From contig CALBJC010000165.1 in assembly GCA_937892655.1 (NCBI GenBank), forward strand, positions 1-22,048: a stretch of 22,048 nucleotides of DNA, in the 5' to 3' direction. The DNA is from an uncultured Clostridia bacterium. GTDB taxonomy: Bacteria; Bacillota; Clostridia; Oscillospirales; Ruminococcaceae. Shown here one piece after another: positions 6,617 to 13,729 of this stretch. Each line of letters opens with the position of its first letter. Positions within the stretch are counted from its first letter, which is position 1. The notes beneath the pieces were generated by a model, which saw nothing but the letters and a program-made list of their open reading frames with translations, searched no databases and was not told where the DNA came from. A program made the position numbers and the translations under genes.

Positions 6617-7894
6617 TTGAATATATTTATCTCTCATTCTTCTGAAGACTCTGCTTTGGCACTTGAAGCACTTTCATTTTTAGAAGCACGAGGCGACAGC
6701 TGTTTTTATGCGCCCCGTGATATTGCCCCAGGGCATGAGTATGCAGAGGAGATTATAAACGGTATTGACAAAAGCGATATGGTTTTGCTTATTATGACAA
6801 AAGCCGCAAACGCGTCAGTACACGTTCTGCGTGAGGTTGAGCGTGCTGTAAGCAGACAGATTCCGATAGTTGTTTATAAAGCAGAAGATGTTGAGCTTAC
6901 AAAATCAATGGAGTATTTTTTAATGTCACATCAGTGGCTTGACAGCTCAAAAAGTTTAACAGAAGCGCTCGATGGCGTTTCATATAAAATCACAAGAATG
7001 CCTTCAAAAAAGTCATCCCCGAAGGCTGTTGTTGTGATAGCTGTGCTTTGCACTATTGTTATTACCGCCCTTGCGGTTTTGGCGCTCTTTATGCTCGATA
7101 ATGACGATGAAAATACAGATTTATCCTCTGTAATTCCTATAGAATTTTCACTTGGCGATAGCATTGAAATGGGGCAGTATAACGGCGAGAATATCGAGTG
7201 GCGAATTGTAAAGCTCGAGGGCGATAAGGCTTTGCTCATAACAGATAAGATTATCACAATAAAAGCCTTTGACGCTGCAGAGGGCGGTAAATTCAATTAC
7301 TGTGACGGTACTGACTACTGGACTACTAAGGTTATTGAAGATGATGAAATAGGCCGTCTTGCAAGAGGGGATAACCGCTGGGAGTTATCAAACCTGCGAA
7401 CATGGCTCAACAGCGATAAAGAAAATGTAGAGTATGTGGATATGCCGCCCGAAAAAGCGGCTATGTCAGAGGGCAAGAACGCCTACGACACCGAAAGCGG
7501 ATTTCTGTGTGCCTTTACAGAAAAAGAGCTTTCTCTCATTTTACAAACAGAGGTAACAACAAACGATACTATAACATCTGACAAAGTATTTTTACTCTCA
7601 TCATCTGAGCTTGAATGGCTCAAAACTGCCGACATCAGCATCGATGCTACCCCTACTGACAAGGCGTATGAGCTCGATTCATCAGGCTGGTATAAGCTGT
7701 ATCTTGAAGAATACGATACAACCGACCATTACTGGTGGCTGAGAGATGCCGACGGGGTTACCTCATACGGCGTTATGACAGTACCAAACAGCCTTTATCA
7801 CAACACCCCGCAGAGCGAGTTTGCCTCACTTGAAGGATATGGCGTGCGCCCTGTGATGTGGGTTGAGATTACAGATGAATATTTTTTACAGTAG
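6617..7894 (+). CDS. TIR domain - membrane helix - DUF6273-like outer domain protein
   Basis: I place the start at TTG 6617, because AGAGGTG (6604-6610) lies 6 nt before it; a GTG at 6608 sits within that site. The 425-residue product opens with a TIR domain (1 to ~112): strand FISHSSED, then YAPRDIAPGHEYAEEI, then VLREVERA. By alignment with the WCLDEL element of plant TIRs, Glu73 is the likely NADase Glu. A membrane helix follows at about 137-160. The outer part (about 170-425) has features of DUF6273-type domains: SLGDSIEMGQYNGENIEWRI, NLRTWLNS, a W-rich core, and the end motif GVRPVMWV. The layout suggests that an outside sensor controls an inside TIR enzyme or scaffold. It is first in an operon with a DHH phosphoesterase 9 nt downstream. 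NAD cleavage and defence roles are inference. Confidence 0.85.
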   Translation: MNIFISHSSEDSALALEALSFLEARGDSCFYAPRDIAPGHEYAEEIINGIDKSDMVLLIMTKAANASVHVLREVERAVSRQIPIVVYKAEDVELTKSMEYFLMSHQWLDSSKSLTEALDGVSYKITRMPSKKSSPKAVVVIAVLCTIVITALAVLALFMLDNDDENTDLSSVIPIEFSLGDSIEMGQYNGENIEWRIVKLEGDKALLITDKIITIKAFDAAEGGKFNYCDGTDYWTTKVIEDDEIGRLARGDNRWELSNLRTWLNSDKENVEYVDMPPEKAAMSEGKNAYDTESGFLCAFTEKELSLILQTEVTTNDTITSDKVFLLSSSELEWLKTADISIDATPTDKAYELDSSGWYKLYLEEYDTTDHYWWLRDADGVTSYGVMTVPNSLYHNTPQSEFASLEGYGVRPVMWVEITDEYFLQ

Positions 7895-7903
7895 AGGTGC
7901 TCT

Positions 7904-9394
7904 ATGCGACTTTGTGAACTCCTGAAATTTGATGATATAGTAATTCAGTGCCACGATTATCCCGATGCCGATACTGTTGCAAGCGGCTTAGCGCTTTATC
8001 GCTATTTAGAAAAAAACGGCAAATCTCCCCGCCTTGTGTATTCGGGTGCAGAAGAGATTTCAAAGCCCAATATGAAGCTAATGCTGTCGCTTCTGCATAT
8101 TCCTCTGGAATATATTCAAAGGCTCTCGGCGCCTGAGCTTTTAGTAACAGTTGACTGTACCTATGGCGAGAAAAATGTAACTAAGTTTGAAGCTCAAAAC
8201 GTTGCAACTATCGACCACCACGCATCGCCAAAGCCTGACTTTGAGCTTTTTGAAATAAGAAGCAACTATGGCAGCTGCTCATCTGTTATAGCATCAATGC
8301 TTTTTGATGAGGGCTTTGACATAAACTCTGATAAAGAGGTTGCAACCGCCCTTTACTATGGGCTTTATATGGATACAAACGCCCTTGCAGAAATCTCTCA
8401 CCCTGCCGATAAGGATTTAAGAGATATTGCAAGATATGATACCCCTGCAGTAACTTTGATGAAAAACTCAATTTTATCCCCTGAAGAAATGGATATTGCG
8501 GGTGACGCTTTAAATAACTGCAGATATGACCATGACCACGGCTTTGCCTGCGTTGAGGCACGCCCCTGCGACCCTAATATCTTAGGCTTTATCAGCGACC
8601 TTTTGATGCAGGTTGATACAGTAGATGTGTGTATCGTTTACTGCAAAAAGCGAGGCGGCTACAAGCTATCTGCAAGAAGCTGTAAAAAGGAGATAAACGC
8701 CTCTGATTTTGCAAAGTTTGTTACCGAAAATATCGGCAACGGCGGCGGTCATTACATAAAAGCAGGCGGATATATAAACGAAGAACTGTTCGCAGAATAT
8801 TACAGCGGTATGAGCCTTGAAGAGTATTTTGAAAAGAGAATTAAAAAATACTTAACCTCATTTGACGTTATAAATTCAGAGGAGTATAATGCCGACATTT
8901 CAGCTATGACCTTGTATGCAAAGAAAAAGCTGACTATCGGCTATGTGCCTACAACCGATATTGTGAAGGCGGGTACACAGATCTGTATCCGTATGCTGGA
9001 GGGCGATTATACTATAACCGCCGATGATAATACTTTTATTATGGTTGGTATTCAGGGCGAGGTTTACCCTATTTCAAGAGAAAAGTTTGAAAAAAGCTAT
9101 CAAAAGACCGATGAAATGCCATCATTTGATACAGAGTATGAGCCAAAGATTGTTAACAGCGAAAGCTTTACTGTTACAAGGCTCACACCTTTTATCAAGG
9201 GCTGTGTTTCAAACGAAGAGTCAAAGATTTATGCTATCCCTATTACTACCCCTACAAAGCTTTTTACCCCGTGGGATACAGAGCATTATATGTATGGCGC
9301 TGTAGGCGATTATTTTGCTGTCAGAGAGGATAATAAAAAGGATATGTATATCATAAATAAAAACCTCTTTGATAAGCTTTATAGCAAAGTATAA
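7904..9394 (+). CDS. DHH/DHHA1 family phosphoesterase with long C-terminal extension
   Basis: This 496-residue protein has the NrnA/RecJ-type phosphoesterase core. Seen are motif I HDYPDAD (His17, Asp21, Asp23), motif II Asp84 (TVDC), DHH (104-106), Asp157 (GLYMDTN), and the DHHA1 signature GNGGGH (278-283) with SARS (256-259). All metal ligands are present, so it should be an active Mn-dependent phosphodiesterase or phosphatase on small nucleotides such as nanoRNA, pAp or cyclic dinucleotides. Family members of this type usually stop near 320-330 residues. Here ~170 more follow, with two similar GDY...YPI..F.K.Y modules (366-399 and 464-493), reminiscent of PGDYG domains. AGAGGTG overlapping the TIR stop codon acts as its RBS. 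Its exact substrate is unknown. Confidence 0.85.
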   Translation: MRLCELLKFDDIVIQCHDYPDADTVASGLALYRYLEKNGKSPRLVYSGAEEISKPNMKLMLSLLHIPLEYIQRLSAPELLVTVDCTYGEKNVTKFEAQNVATIDHHASPKPDFELFEIRSNYGSCSSVIASMLFDEGFDINSDKEVATALYYGLYMDTNALAEISHPADKDLRDIARYDTPAVTLMKNSILSPEEMDIAGDALNNCRYDHDHGFACVEARPCDPNILGFISDLLMQVDTVDVCIVYCKKRGGYKLSARSCKKEINASDFAKFVTENIGNGGGHYIKAGGYINEELFAEYYSGMSLEEYFEKRIKKYLTSFDVINSEEYNADISAMTLYAKKKLTIGYVPTTDIVKAGTQICIRMLEGDYTITADDNTFIMVGIQGEVYPISREKFEKSYQKTDEMPSFDTEYEPKIVNSESFTVTRLTPFIKGCVSNEESKIYAIPITTPTKLFTPWDTEHYMYGAVGDYFAVREDNKKDMYIINKNLFDKLYSKV

Positions 9395-9400
9395 AAATAA

Positions 9401-9432
9401 AACCGCTTCTTGCAAAAAAGAAGCGGTTTTTT
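9401..9432. terminator. Bidirectional terminator between the DHH and AraC genes
   Basis: Stem CCGCTTCTT (9403-9411) pairs with AAGAAGCGG (9418-9426), with A-runs before and T-runs after. It serves the plus-strand TIR-DHH unit and the convergent minus-strand regulator. The stem core is the same as in the two terminators near the left edge. Confidence 0.88.
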
Positions 9433-9434
9433 CA

Positions 9435-10265
9435 TTACATAGTAAAAAATCTGTAGCGCATAGGGGATATGCCCTCTGCTTTTTTGAATACTGTTGAAAA
9501 ATATCCGGGGTCTGAAAATCCGCAGAGGTATGAAATCTCTGAAATCTGATGCTCATTATCCCTGATAAGTCGCTTTGCGTATTCAATACGCTTGTTTAGG
9601 ATATACTGCCCGGGGGTGCAGTTAAAGGTTTCTTTAAAAATCTTACAAAGATGCTGAGGTGTGATAGATACTAAATCTGAAAGCTCTGTCATAGCAAAAT
9701 CGTGGGTGAAATTCTTGTCTATGTAGGTCAAAACCGGAACAAGCATTGAAACTCTGCGGCTGCGGTTTTTGCTAACTGTATGGTTTGAGAGTCTGTGAAA
9801 CTCGATAAGGTAGTCAAAAACAAGACCTGCGCAGGTGTAATCGCAGTATAGAATATCACTCTTTACCGATACGCACATCTTTTCAAATATATTTTCCATA
9901 TTGTCCTTATCCTCGCTGTATGCAAGGGTAGGGGCAAATTTGCTCATTGCGAATTTTTCAAAAACGTCCTCGCAGGAAACGCCGTCAAACGCTACCCAAC
10001 GGATACCCCATTTTTTCTGGGTAGGGTAGTATTCATGCGGTACATTCTTCGGGAGTAAAAAATAACAGCCCTCGTTTATCTGATATTCTTTATCCTCGCA
10101 TCTTAAAATACCGCTGCCGCCTGTGCAGTATAAAAGCTGATGCCAATGATAACCGTTTTTTCTAGAAACAAACTCCTGATAATCAGAAGCGCCTATACCC
10201 GTCATAAAAAACGGCAGCTGCCATACATTCGGGTTATAAGGGTAAAAGTTTTCTTCTTTGAACAT
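9435..10265 (-). CDS. AraC-family transcriptional regulator with cupin sensor domain
   Basis: The 276-residue protein has an N-terminal AraC-type cupin domain (about 20-110; HWHQLLYCTGGSGILRCEDKEY, then PHEYYP) and a C-terminal double helix-turn-helix (about 175-275) with ITPQHLCKIFKETFNCTPGQYI and the family signature around ISEISYLCGFSDPGYFSTVFKK. I chose the ATG at 10263-10265, since GAGGTGA lies 5 nt before it; the in-frame GTG three codons upstream is part of that site. It is divergent from the esterase-mannanase operon and most likely regulates it in response to a sugar. Its own promoter carries a palindrome over the -10 box. Confidence 0.92.
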   Translation of the reverse strand: MFKEENFYPYNPNVWQLPFFMTGIGASDYQEFVSRKNGYHWHQLLYCTGGSGILRCEDKEYQINEGCYFLLPKNVPHEYYPTQKKWGIRWVAFDGVSCEDVFEKFAMSKFAPTLAYSEDKDNMENIFEKMCVSVKSDILYCDYTCAGLVFDYLIEFHRLSNHTVSKNRSRRVSMLVPVLTYIDKNFTHDFAMTELSDLVSITPQHLCKIFKETFNCTPGQYILNKRIEYAKRLIRDNEHQISEISYLCGFSDPGYFSTVFKKAEGISPMRYRFFTM

Positions 10266-10276
10266 TTTTATCACCT

Positions 10277-10297
10277 CGCAAGCATAGTATACTTGCG
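10277..10297. promoter_or_regulatory. 21-bp palindrome over the AraC gene's -10 box
   Basis: CGCAAG (10277-10282) and CTTGCG (10292-10297) are perfect inverted arms, and inside them ATA-G-TAT continues the symmetry with only one mismatched pair (C/A). The centre is base 10287. The -10 box TATACT (10286-10291, minus strand) lies inside the palindrome, so a bound protein would block transcription: a candidate autoregulatory operator. Confidence 0.7.
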
Positions 10298-10314
10298 TTT
10301 TTCATATTTGTCAA
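10286..10314 (-). promoter_or_regulatory. Promoter of the AraC-family regulator gene
   Basis: On the minus strand a perfect TTGACA (10309-10314), a 17-bp spacer and TATACT (10286-10291) form a near-consensus sigma-A promoter about 20 bp before the start codon. Confidence 0.88.
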
Positions 10315-10358
10315 TAGGAAAACTTTGATAAACTGAATATTTTTGCAAAATTCAAAAC

Positions 10359-10388
10359 AGCGTAAATACGCTATGTTAATCGTTTAAC
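10359..10388. promoter_or_regulatory. Two adjacent 14-bp palindromes upstream of the esterase-mannanase operon
   Basis: The first, AGCGTA-AA-TACGCT (10359-10372), is a perfect inverted repeat. The second, GTTAATCGTTTAAC (10375-10388), is symmetric at 12 of 14 positions around a central CG, as in LacI-family operators. Their centres are 16 bp apart, and both lie 35-65 bp upstream of the expected -35 position, a place suited to an activator or catabolite regulator. Confidence 0.5.
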
Positions 10389-10445
10389 TTTTAAAATTTG
10401 AAGATTTTTAACTTCTCAAAATTTCAATATTTTATATTGATAATA

Positions 10446-10451
10446 TATAAT
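10446..10451 (+). promoter_or_regulatory. -10 box of the esterase-mannanase operon
   Basis: TATAAT lies 50 bp before the start. The -35 positions at 17 or 18 bp spacing (TTCAAT/TTTCAA) are poor, in line with a promoter that needs an activator, plausibly the divergent AraC-type protein. Confidence 0.55.
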
Positions 10452-10501
10452 ATGAATGATAATATGAAAGTAGAGAAAATGATCGAAGGGGGGAATTTTT
10501 C

Positions 10502-11476
10502 ATGATGAAGTTAAAAACAGCATTAGCGTCAATAATCTCGCTTGTTATGATTATGTCATTTGCAGGCTGTAGCGGAGAAGGTAGCAGTACAGATACTACT
10601 AGCGGTACAGGTACAAGTGCCACAACCGAGGCAACAACTACAACAGTAGAGGAGAAAAGCTATATGGAAAAATATGCAGATCTTATCGAGGAGCTTGCAC
10701 CTGCTGAAATAGTTACAGTAAAAGAGGGCGTTGAGTATCCTAAATTCCAGAAATATATGTATTACTCAAATACCGCAAAAAGAGATACTCCTGTAAATGT
10801 TTTACTGCCAAACGGCTACAGCGAGGATAAGGAGTATCCTGTACTTTACATCTTACACGGCTACTATGACAATCAGGACTGGATGGCAAGAGATGTTGTA
10901 AAGCTAAATATTATGTATCAGAATCTTCTTGATGCAGGCGAAATCGAAGAAATGATAGTTGTATGCCCATACATCTTCTGCAGTGAGGAGCTTCAGTGGT
11001 GCACAGGTATGGATACCCAGAATACTCTTGCATACGATAACTTTATAAACGATATGTTTACAGACTTAATGCCATTTATCGAAGAAAACTTCGCAGTTTC
11101 AAAGGAAGCTGATGATACTGCTATCACAGGCTTTTCAATGGGCGGCAGAGAATCGCTCTTTATCGGTTTTTCACATCCTGAAGAGTTTTCATACATCGGC
11201 GGTATCTGCCCGGCTCCGGGTCTTGTAAACGGTACTGGCTGGCCATATAACCTAGAGCCTGCTGATCTTTCATTTACAGATGTTGTGCCAAAGCTCGTCC
11301 TTATAAGCTCATCAAATTCAGATGGCGTTGTAGGCCCAAATCCTGCTACATACGATAAGCTTATGACAGAAAACGGTGTTGACCACTTGTGGCACGTTAT
11401 GCAGTCAACAGGTCACGACCATTCATCGGTAACCCCTGCATTATACAATTTTATGAGATTGATATTTAAGGAGTGA
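10502..11476 (+). CDS. Lipoprotein esterase (CE1/esterase D-like alpha/beta hydrolase)
   Basis: The 324-residue product has a lipoprotein signal with lipobox FAGC (Cys23), then a Ser/Thr/Gly-rich linker (24-50) and an alpha/beta-hydrolase domain. Seen are the oxyanion element LHGYYDN (His119-Gly120), the nucleophile elbow GFSMGG (Ser212), and STGHDHSS with His305 as the probable catalytic His. This is the layout of CE1 acetylxylan/feruloyl and related esterases. Placed 4 nt before a GH26 mannanase gene, it probably removes ester groups from a hemicellulose, perhaps acetylated mannan, at the cell surface; the bond cut cannot be read from sequence. GGGGGG (10488-10493) is the RBS; ATG 10502 or 10505 may be used. 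Confidence 0.88.
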   Translation: MMKLKTALASIISLVMIMSFAGCSGEGSSTDTTSGTGTSATTEATTTTVEEKSYMEKYADLIEELAPAEIVTVKEGVEYPKFQKYMYYSNTAKRDTPVNVLLPNGYSEDKEYPVLYILHGYYDNQDWMARDVVKLNIMYQNLLDAGEIEEMIVVCPYIFCSEELQWCTGMDTQNTLAYDNFINDMFTDLMPFIEENFAVSKEADDTAITGFSMGGRESLFIGFSHPEEFSYIGGICPAPGLVNGTGWPYNLEPADLSFTDVVPKLVLISSSNSDGVVGPNPATYDKLMTENGVDHLWHVMQSTGHDHSSVTPALYNFMRLIFKE

Positions 11477-11480
11477 TAAT

Positions 11481-13067
11481 ATGAATAAAGGTATAAAAAG
11501 AATTCTCGCTTTTACAACTGCTGTATCCCTTATCCTATGCTCCTGTTCAAAGAACGAAAAGGAACAGGAAGAAGCTAAAAGAGTTATGGTAGATGCAAAG
11601 GATATCACCATGGCTGATACATATAATTTTGAAAAGATAAACTCAGGCGATGTGCAGAGTGTTGATTTTTCTGTAACTGTTGAAGCCGAAGAATGTCAGG
11701 CAGAGTCTGGCGTTACTTTTAAAACATCAGTTCAGGGCTTTTCAGGTGAGGGGTATGTAGATATTTCAAATAACCCTGATTTTGAGCTGACAGTTGATAT
11801 TCCTGCATCTCAGTATTATAAGATAACTGTCAAGCATACTGCTGGCAGTCATAAGGAAAATGCGCTTGTGTTCAACGGCGCAAAGGCTTTTGATATCATA
11901 TCAGAGCAGGGCGACTGGCAGACTCTCACAGTTGACGGCGTTTATCTTGAAAAGGGAGAAAATAAGATCACTCTTGGCGAGGGCTGGAGCTGGTTTTCAC
12001 TCGACAGCATCACTATCGAAAACGGTGAAGCGGTTTTAACAGATGATATGTATCTGAGTGTTACCGATACTCTCTGCAACCCTTATGCAAACTTAAAAAC
12101 TCAGAACATCTATCAGTATTTAAAGGCAGTTTACGGCAAGCGTGTGCTCACAGGTCAGTGTACCGACTATGGTCACAATACCGAAACTGACGCAATTTTC
12201 AAGCAGTATGGCGTTTATCCAGCTGTGAGAACCTTTGACTTTATCTTCGATTCAATGAGCTCCTGCGGCGGTAACCCGAAGGCTGAAGACGTTGATTTGG
12301 CAATTCAGTGGTCAAACGACGGCGGTATCGTAGTTTACGACTGGCACTGGAATGCGCCATATAAAGAAAGCTCATTTTATACCGATTCAACCTCTTTCAG
12401 AATAACAGACTGTAAAACAGATATCGATATAGCTACAATTTCGCTTGATGAGATAAAAGCACTCTGCGATGAGGGCAAAATCAAGATGGATACTGTAAAG
12501 CTTATCGAAGATATTGATAATATTTCATCTTTAATGCAGAGAATGGAAGACGCTGATGTTACAGTTCTATGGCGACCTCTGCACGAGGCTTCAGGCGGTT
12601 GGTTCTGGTGGGGCGCTACGGGCGCTGAGGATTACAAATGGCTGTGGAAGCTTTTGTATCACAGAATGACCGATTATCATCAGCTTGATAATCTCATCTG
12701 GGTATGGAATGCGCAGTCCGCAGAGTGGTATGTAGGCGATGAATACTGCGATATCGCAGCACTTGATATCTACAATCCTGCTCACGATTATACTGTAAGC
12801 CCTACTGCGTTTAAGGATCTTTATGAGGTAACAGGCGGCAAAAAGCTCATTTCAATGAGCGAATGTGCTACAATGCCTGACCCTGACCTTGTTGTCCGTG
12901 ATAACGCATACTGGCTGTGGTTTGCAGTATGGAACTGGGATTACATCGTAAAGGGCGGTCTGCCGATTTTATCAGATGCGTATACCGAGTTTTATATGAT
13001 GGAAAAGGTTTATACATCTGATATCTATATCACAAGGGATGAGCTTCCCGATTTTTCAAAAAAGTAA
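11481..13067 (+). CDS. GH26 endo-beta-mannanase, lipoprotein with CBM35-like domain
   Basis: The 528-residue product carries a lipoprotein signal (lipobox LCSC, Cys22), a beta-rich CBM35-like module (about 62-182; EAEECQAESG, WSWFSLDSITIE), and a GH26 barrel (about 200-520). Catalytic residues are Glu369 in WRPLHEASGGWFWWG (acid/base) and Glu461 in ISMSECATMPD (nucleophile). GH26 enzymes mostly cut beta-1,4-mannan, so mannan or galactomannan is the likely substrate. Its RBS (AAGGAG) lies inside the last codons of the esterase gene, so the two are one operon and both enzymes sit on the cell surface. No sugar transporter is in the window. A less likely alternative is another GH26 activity such as lichenase. 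Confidence 0.92.
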   Translation: MNKGIKRILAFTTAVSLILCSCSKNEKEQEEAKRVMVDAKDITMADTYNFEKINSGDVQSVDFSVTVEAEECQAESGVTFKTSVQGFSGEGYVDISNNPDFELTVDIPASQYYKITVKHTAGSHKENALVFNGAKAFDIISEQGDWQTLTVDGVYLEKGENKITLGEGWSWFSLDSITIENGEAVLTDDMYLSVTDTLCNPYANLKTQNIYQYLKAVYGKRVLTGQCTDYGHNTETDAIFKQYGVYPAVRTFDFIFDSMSSCGGNPKAEDVDLAIQWSNDGGIVVYDWHWNAPYKESSFYTDSTSFRITDCKTDIDIATISLDEIKALCDEGKIKMDTVKLIEDIDNISSLMQRMEDADVTVLWRPLHEASGGWFWWGATGAEDYKWLWKLLYHRMTDYHQLDNLIWVWNAQSAEWYVGDEYCDIAALDIYNPAHDYTVSPTAFKDLYEVTGGKKLISMSECATMPDPDLVVRDNAYWLWFAVWNWDYIVKGGLPILSDAYTEFYMMEKVYTSDIYITRDELPDFSKK

Positions 13068-13101
13068 ACTGTAATATTAACTCCTTAGAATACTTTCATA
13101 C

Positions 13102-13150
13102 ATGCAAAATGCGTCCTTGATTTTAAAAAAGTCAGGGCGTTTTTTGCATT
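13102..13150 (+). terminator. Terminator of the esterase-mannanase operon
   Basis: GCGTCCTTGA (13111-13120) pairs imperfectly with TCAGGGCGT (13132-13140) through a G-U pair and a bulge, and is followed by TTTTTT. Outer bases ATGCAAAA and TTTTTTGCAT extend the fold to 13102-13150. Confidence 0.75.
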
Positions 13151-13177
13151 CTGTGCTACAAAAAAGTGCAATCTGTG
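13145..13177 (+). promoter_or_regulatory. Direct repeat pair upstream of the LytTR gene promoter (candidate operator)
   Basis: TGCATTCTGTG (13145-13155) and TGCAATCTGTG (13167-13177) differ at one base and start 22 bp apart, about two helical turns. The second ends 9 bp before the -35 box. LytTR regulators are known to bind paired direct repeats at this spacing just upstream of -35, so autoregulation is likely. Confidence 0.6.
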
Positions 13178-13186
13178 TAAAATAGC

Positions 13187-13214
13187 TTGCAAATAAAATT
13201 TTATTTTGTATAAT
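13187..13214 (+). promoter_or_regulatory. Promoter of the LytTR gene
   Basis: TTGCAA (13187-13192), a 16-bp spacer and TATAAT (13209-13214). Because the -10 lies here, any start codon at 13206 would precede the transcript, which rules out the longest reading frame. Confidence 0.75.
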
Positions 13215-13259
13215 GAAAATATCAAGCTTGAAATAAAATGTGTAAGGAGGGATTTGAGA

Positions 13260-13712
13260 TTGAAAATTAAACTCAGCGTCAGCGACGAATGCTATGAAGA
13301 AATAGAAAAAAAGCTTTTGTCTGCGGGCTTTGAAATTGATGATGACGCACCCTTTGTGTTATCTCAGAAGGACAGCTTTTGCTCATTTTTATCTGTAAAA
13401 TCCCCGTCGGGCGACAAAATAAGGCTTTCTGTAAAAGATATAATATTCATAGAAAGCTACGGTCACGATGTTATAGTTCACGCTACTGATAAGGTATCGT
13501 ATCAGTCAGCAGAACGCTTGTATCAGCTATCGGCAATGCTTGACAATGAGCTCTTTGTGCGTGTTTCAAACTGCGCTATCATCTCAAAAAGCCATGTCAA
13601 AAAAATAAAGCCGTCAATCTCGATGAAGTTTGTACTCACCATGTCAGACGGCTCTTTAGTTGACGTTACAAGAAGCTATTACAACAGTTTTCGAGAATTC
13701 TTCGGAATATAA
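13260..13712 (+). CDS. Stand-alone LytTR-domain transcriptional regulator
   Basis: I chose TTG 13260: AAGGAGG (13244-13250) lies 9 nt before it, and upstream in-frame codons fall in the promoter. The 150-residue product has a short N-terminal alpha/beta region (1-50) without a receiver Asp motif, then a LytTR DNA-binding domain (about 52-148; LSVKDIIFIESYGHDVIVHA, FVRVSNCAIISKSHVKKI). Such small LytTR proteins in Clostridia often pair with a membrane protein gene, and here a membrane protein follows 17 nt downstream. It therefore probably controls its own operon through the upstream direct repeats. What signal it reads is unknown, since no kinase is adjacent. Confidence 0.88.
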   Translation: MKIKLSVSDECYEEIEKKLLSAGFEIDDDAPFVLSQKDSFCSFLSVKSPSGDKIRLSVKDIIFIESYGHDVIVHATDKVSYQSAERLYQLSAMLDNELFVRVSNCAIISKSHVKKIKPSISMKFVLTMSDGSLVDVTRSYYNSFREFFGI

Positions 13713-13729
13713 AGAAAGGAGTTTTTATA

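Noticed and set aside
9221..9586. Minus-strand frame between the DHH and AraC genes
   Set aside because: It runs through the bidirectional terminator and overlaps both real genes; it has no ribosome binding site.
10374..10388. CcpA catabolite (cre) site before the esterase gene
   Set aside because: The spacing between the TG and the central CG is one base too long for the cre consensus, so I report only a LacI-like palindrome.
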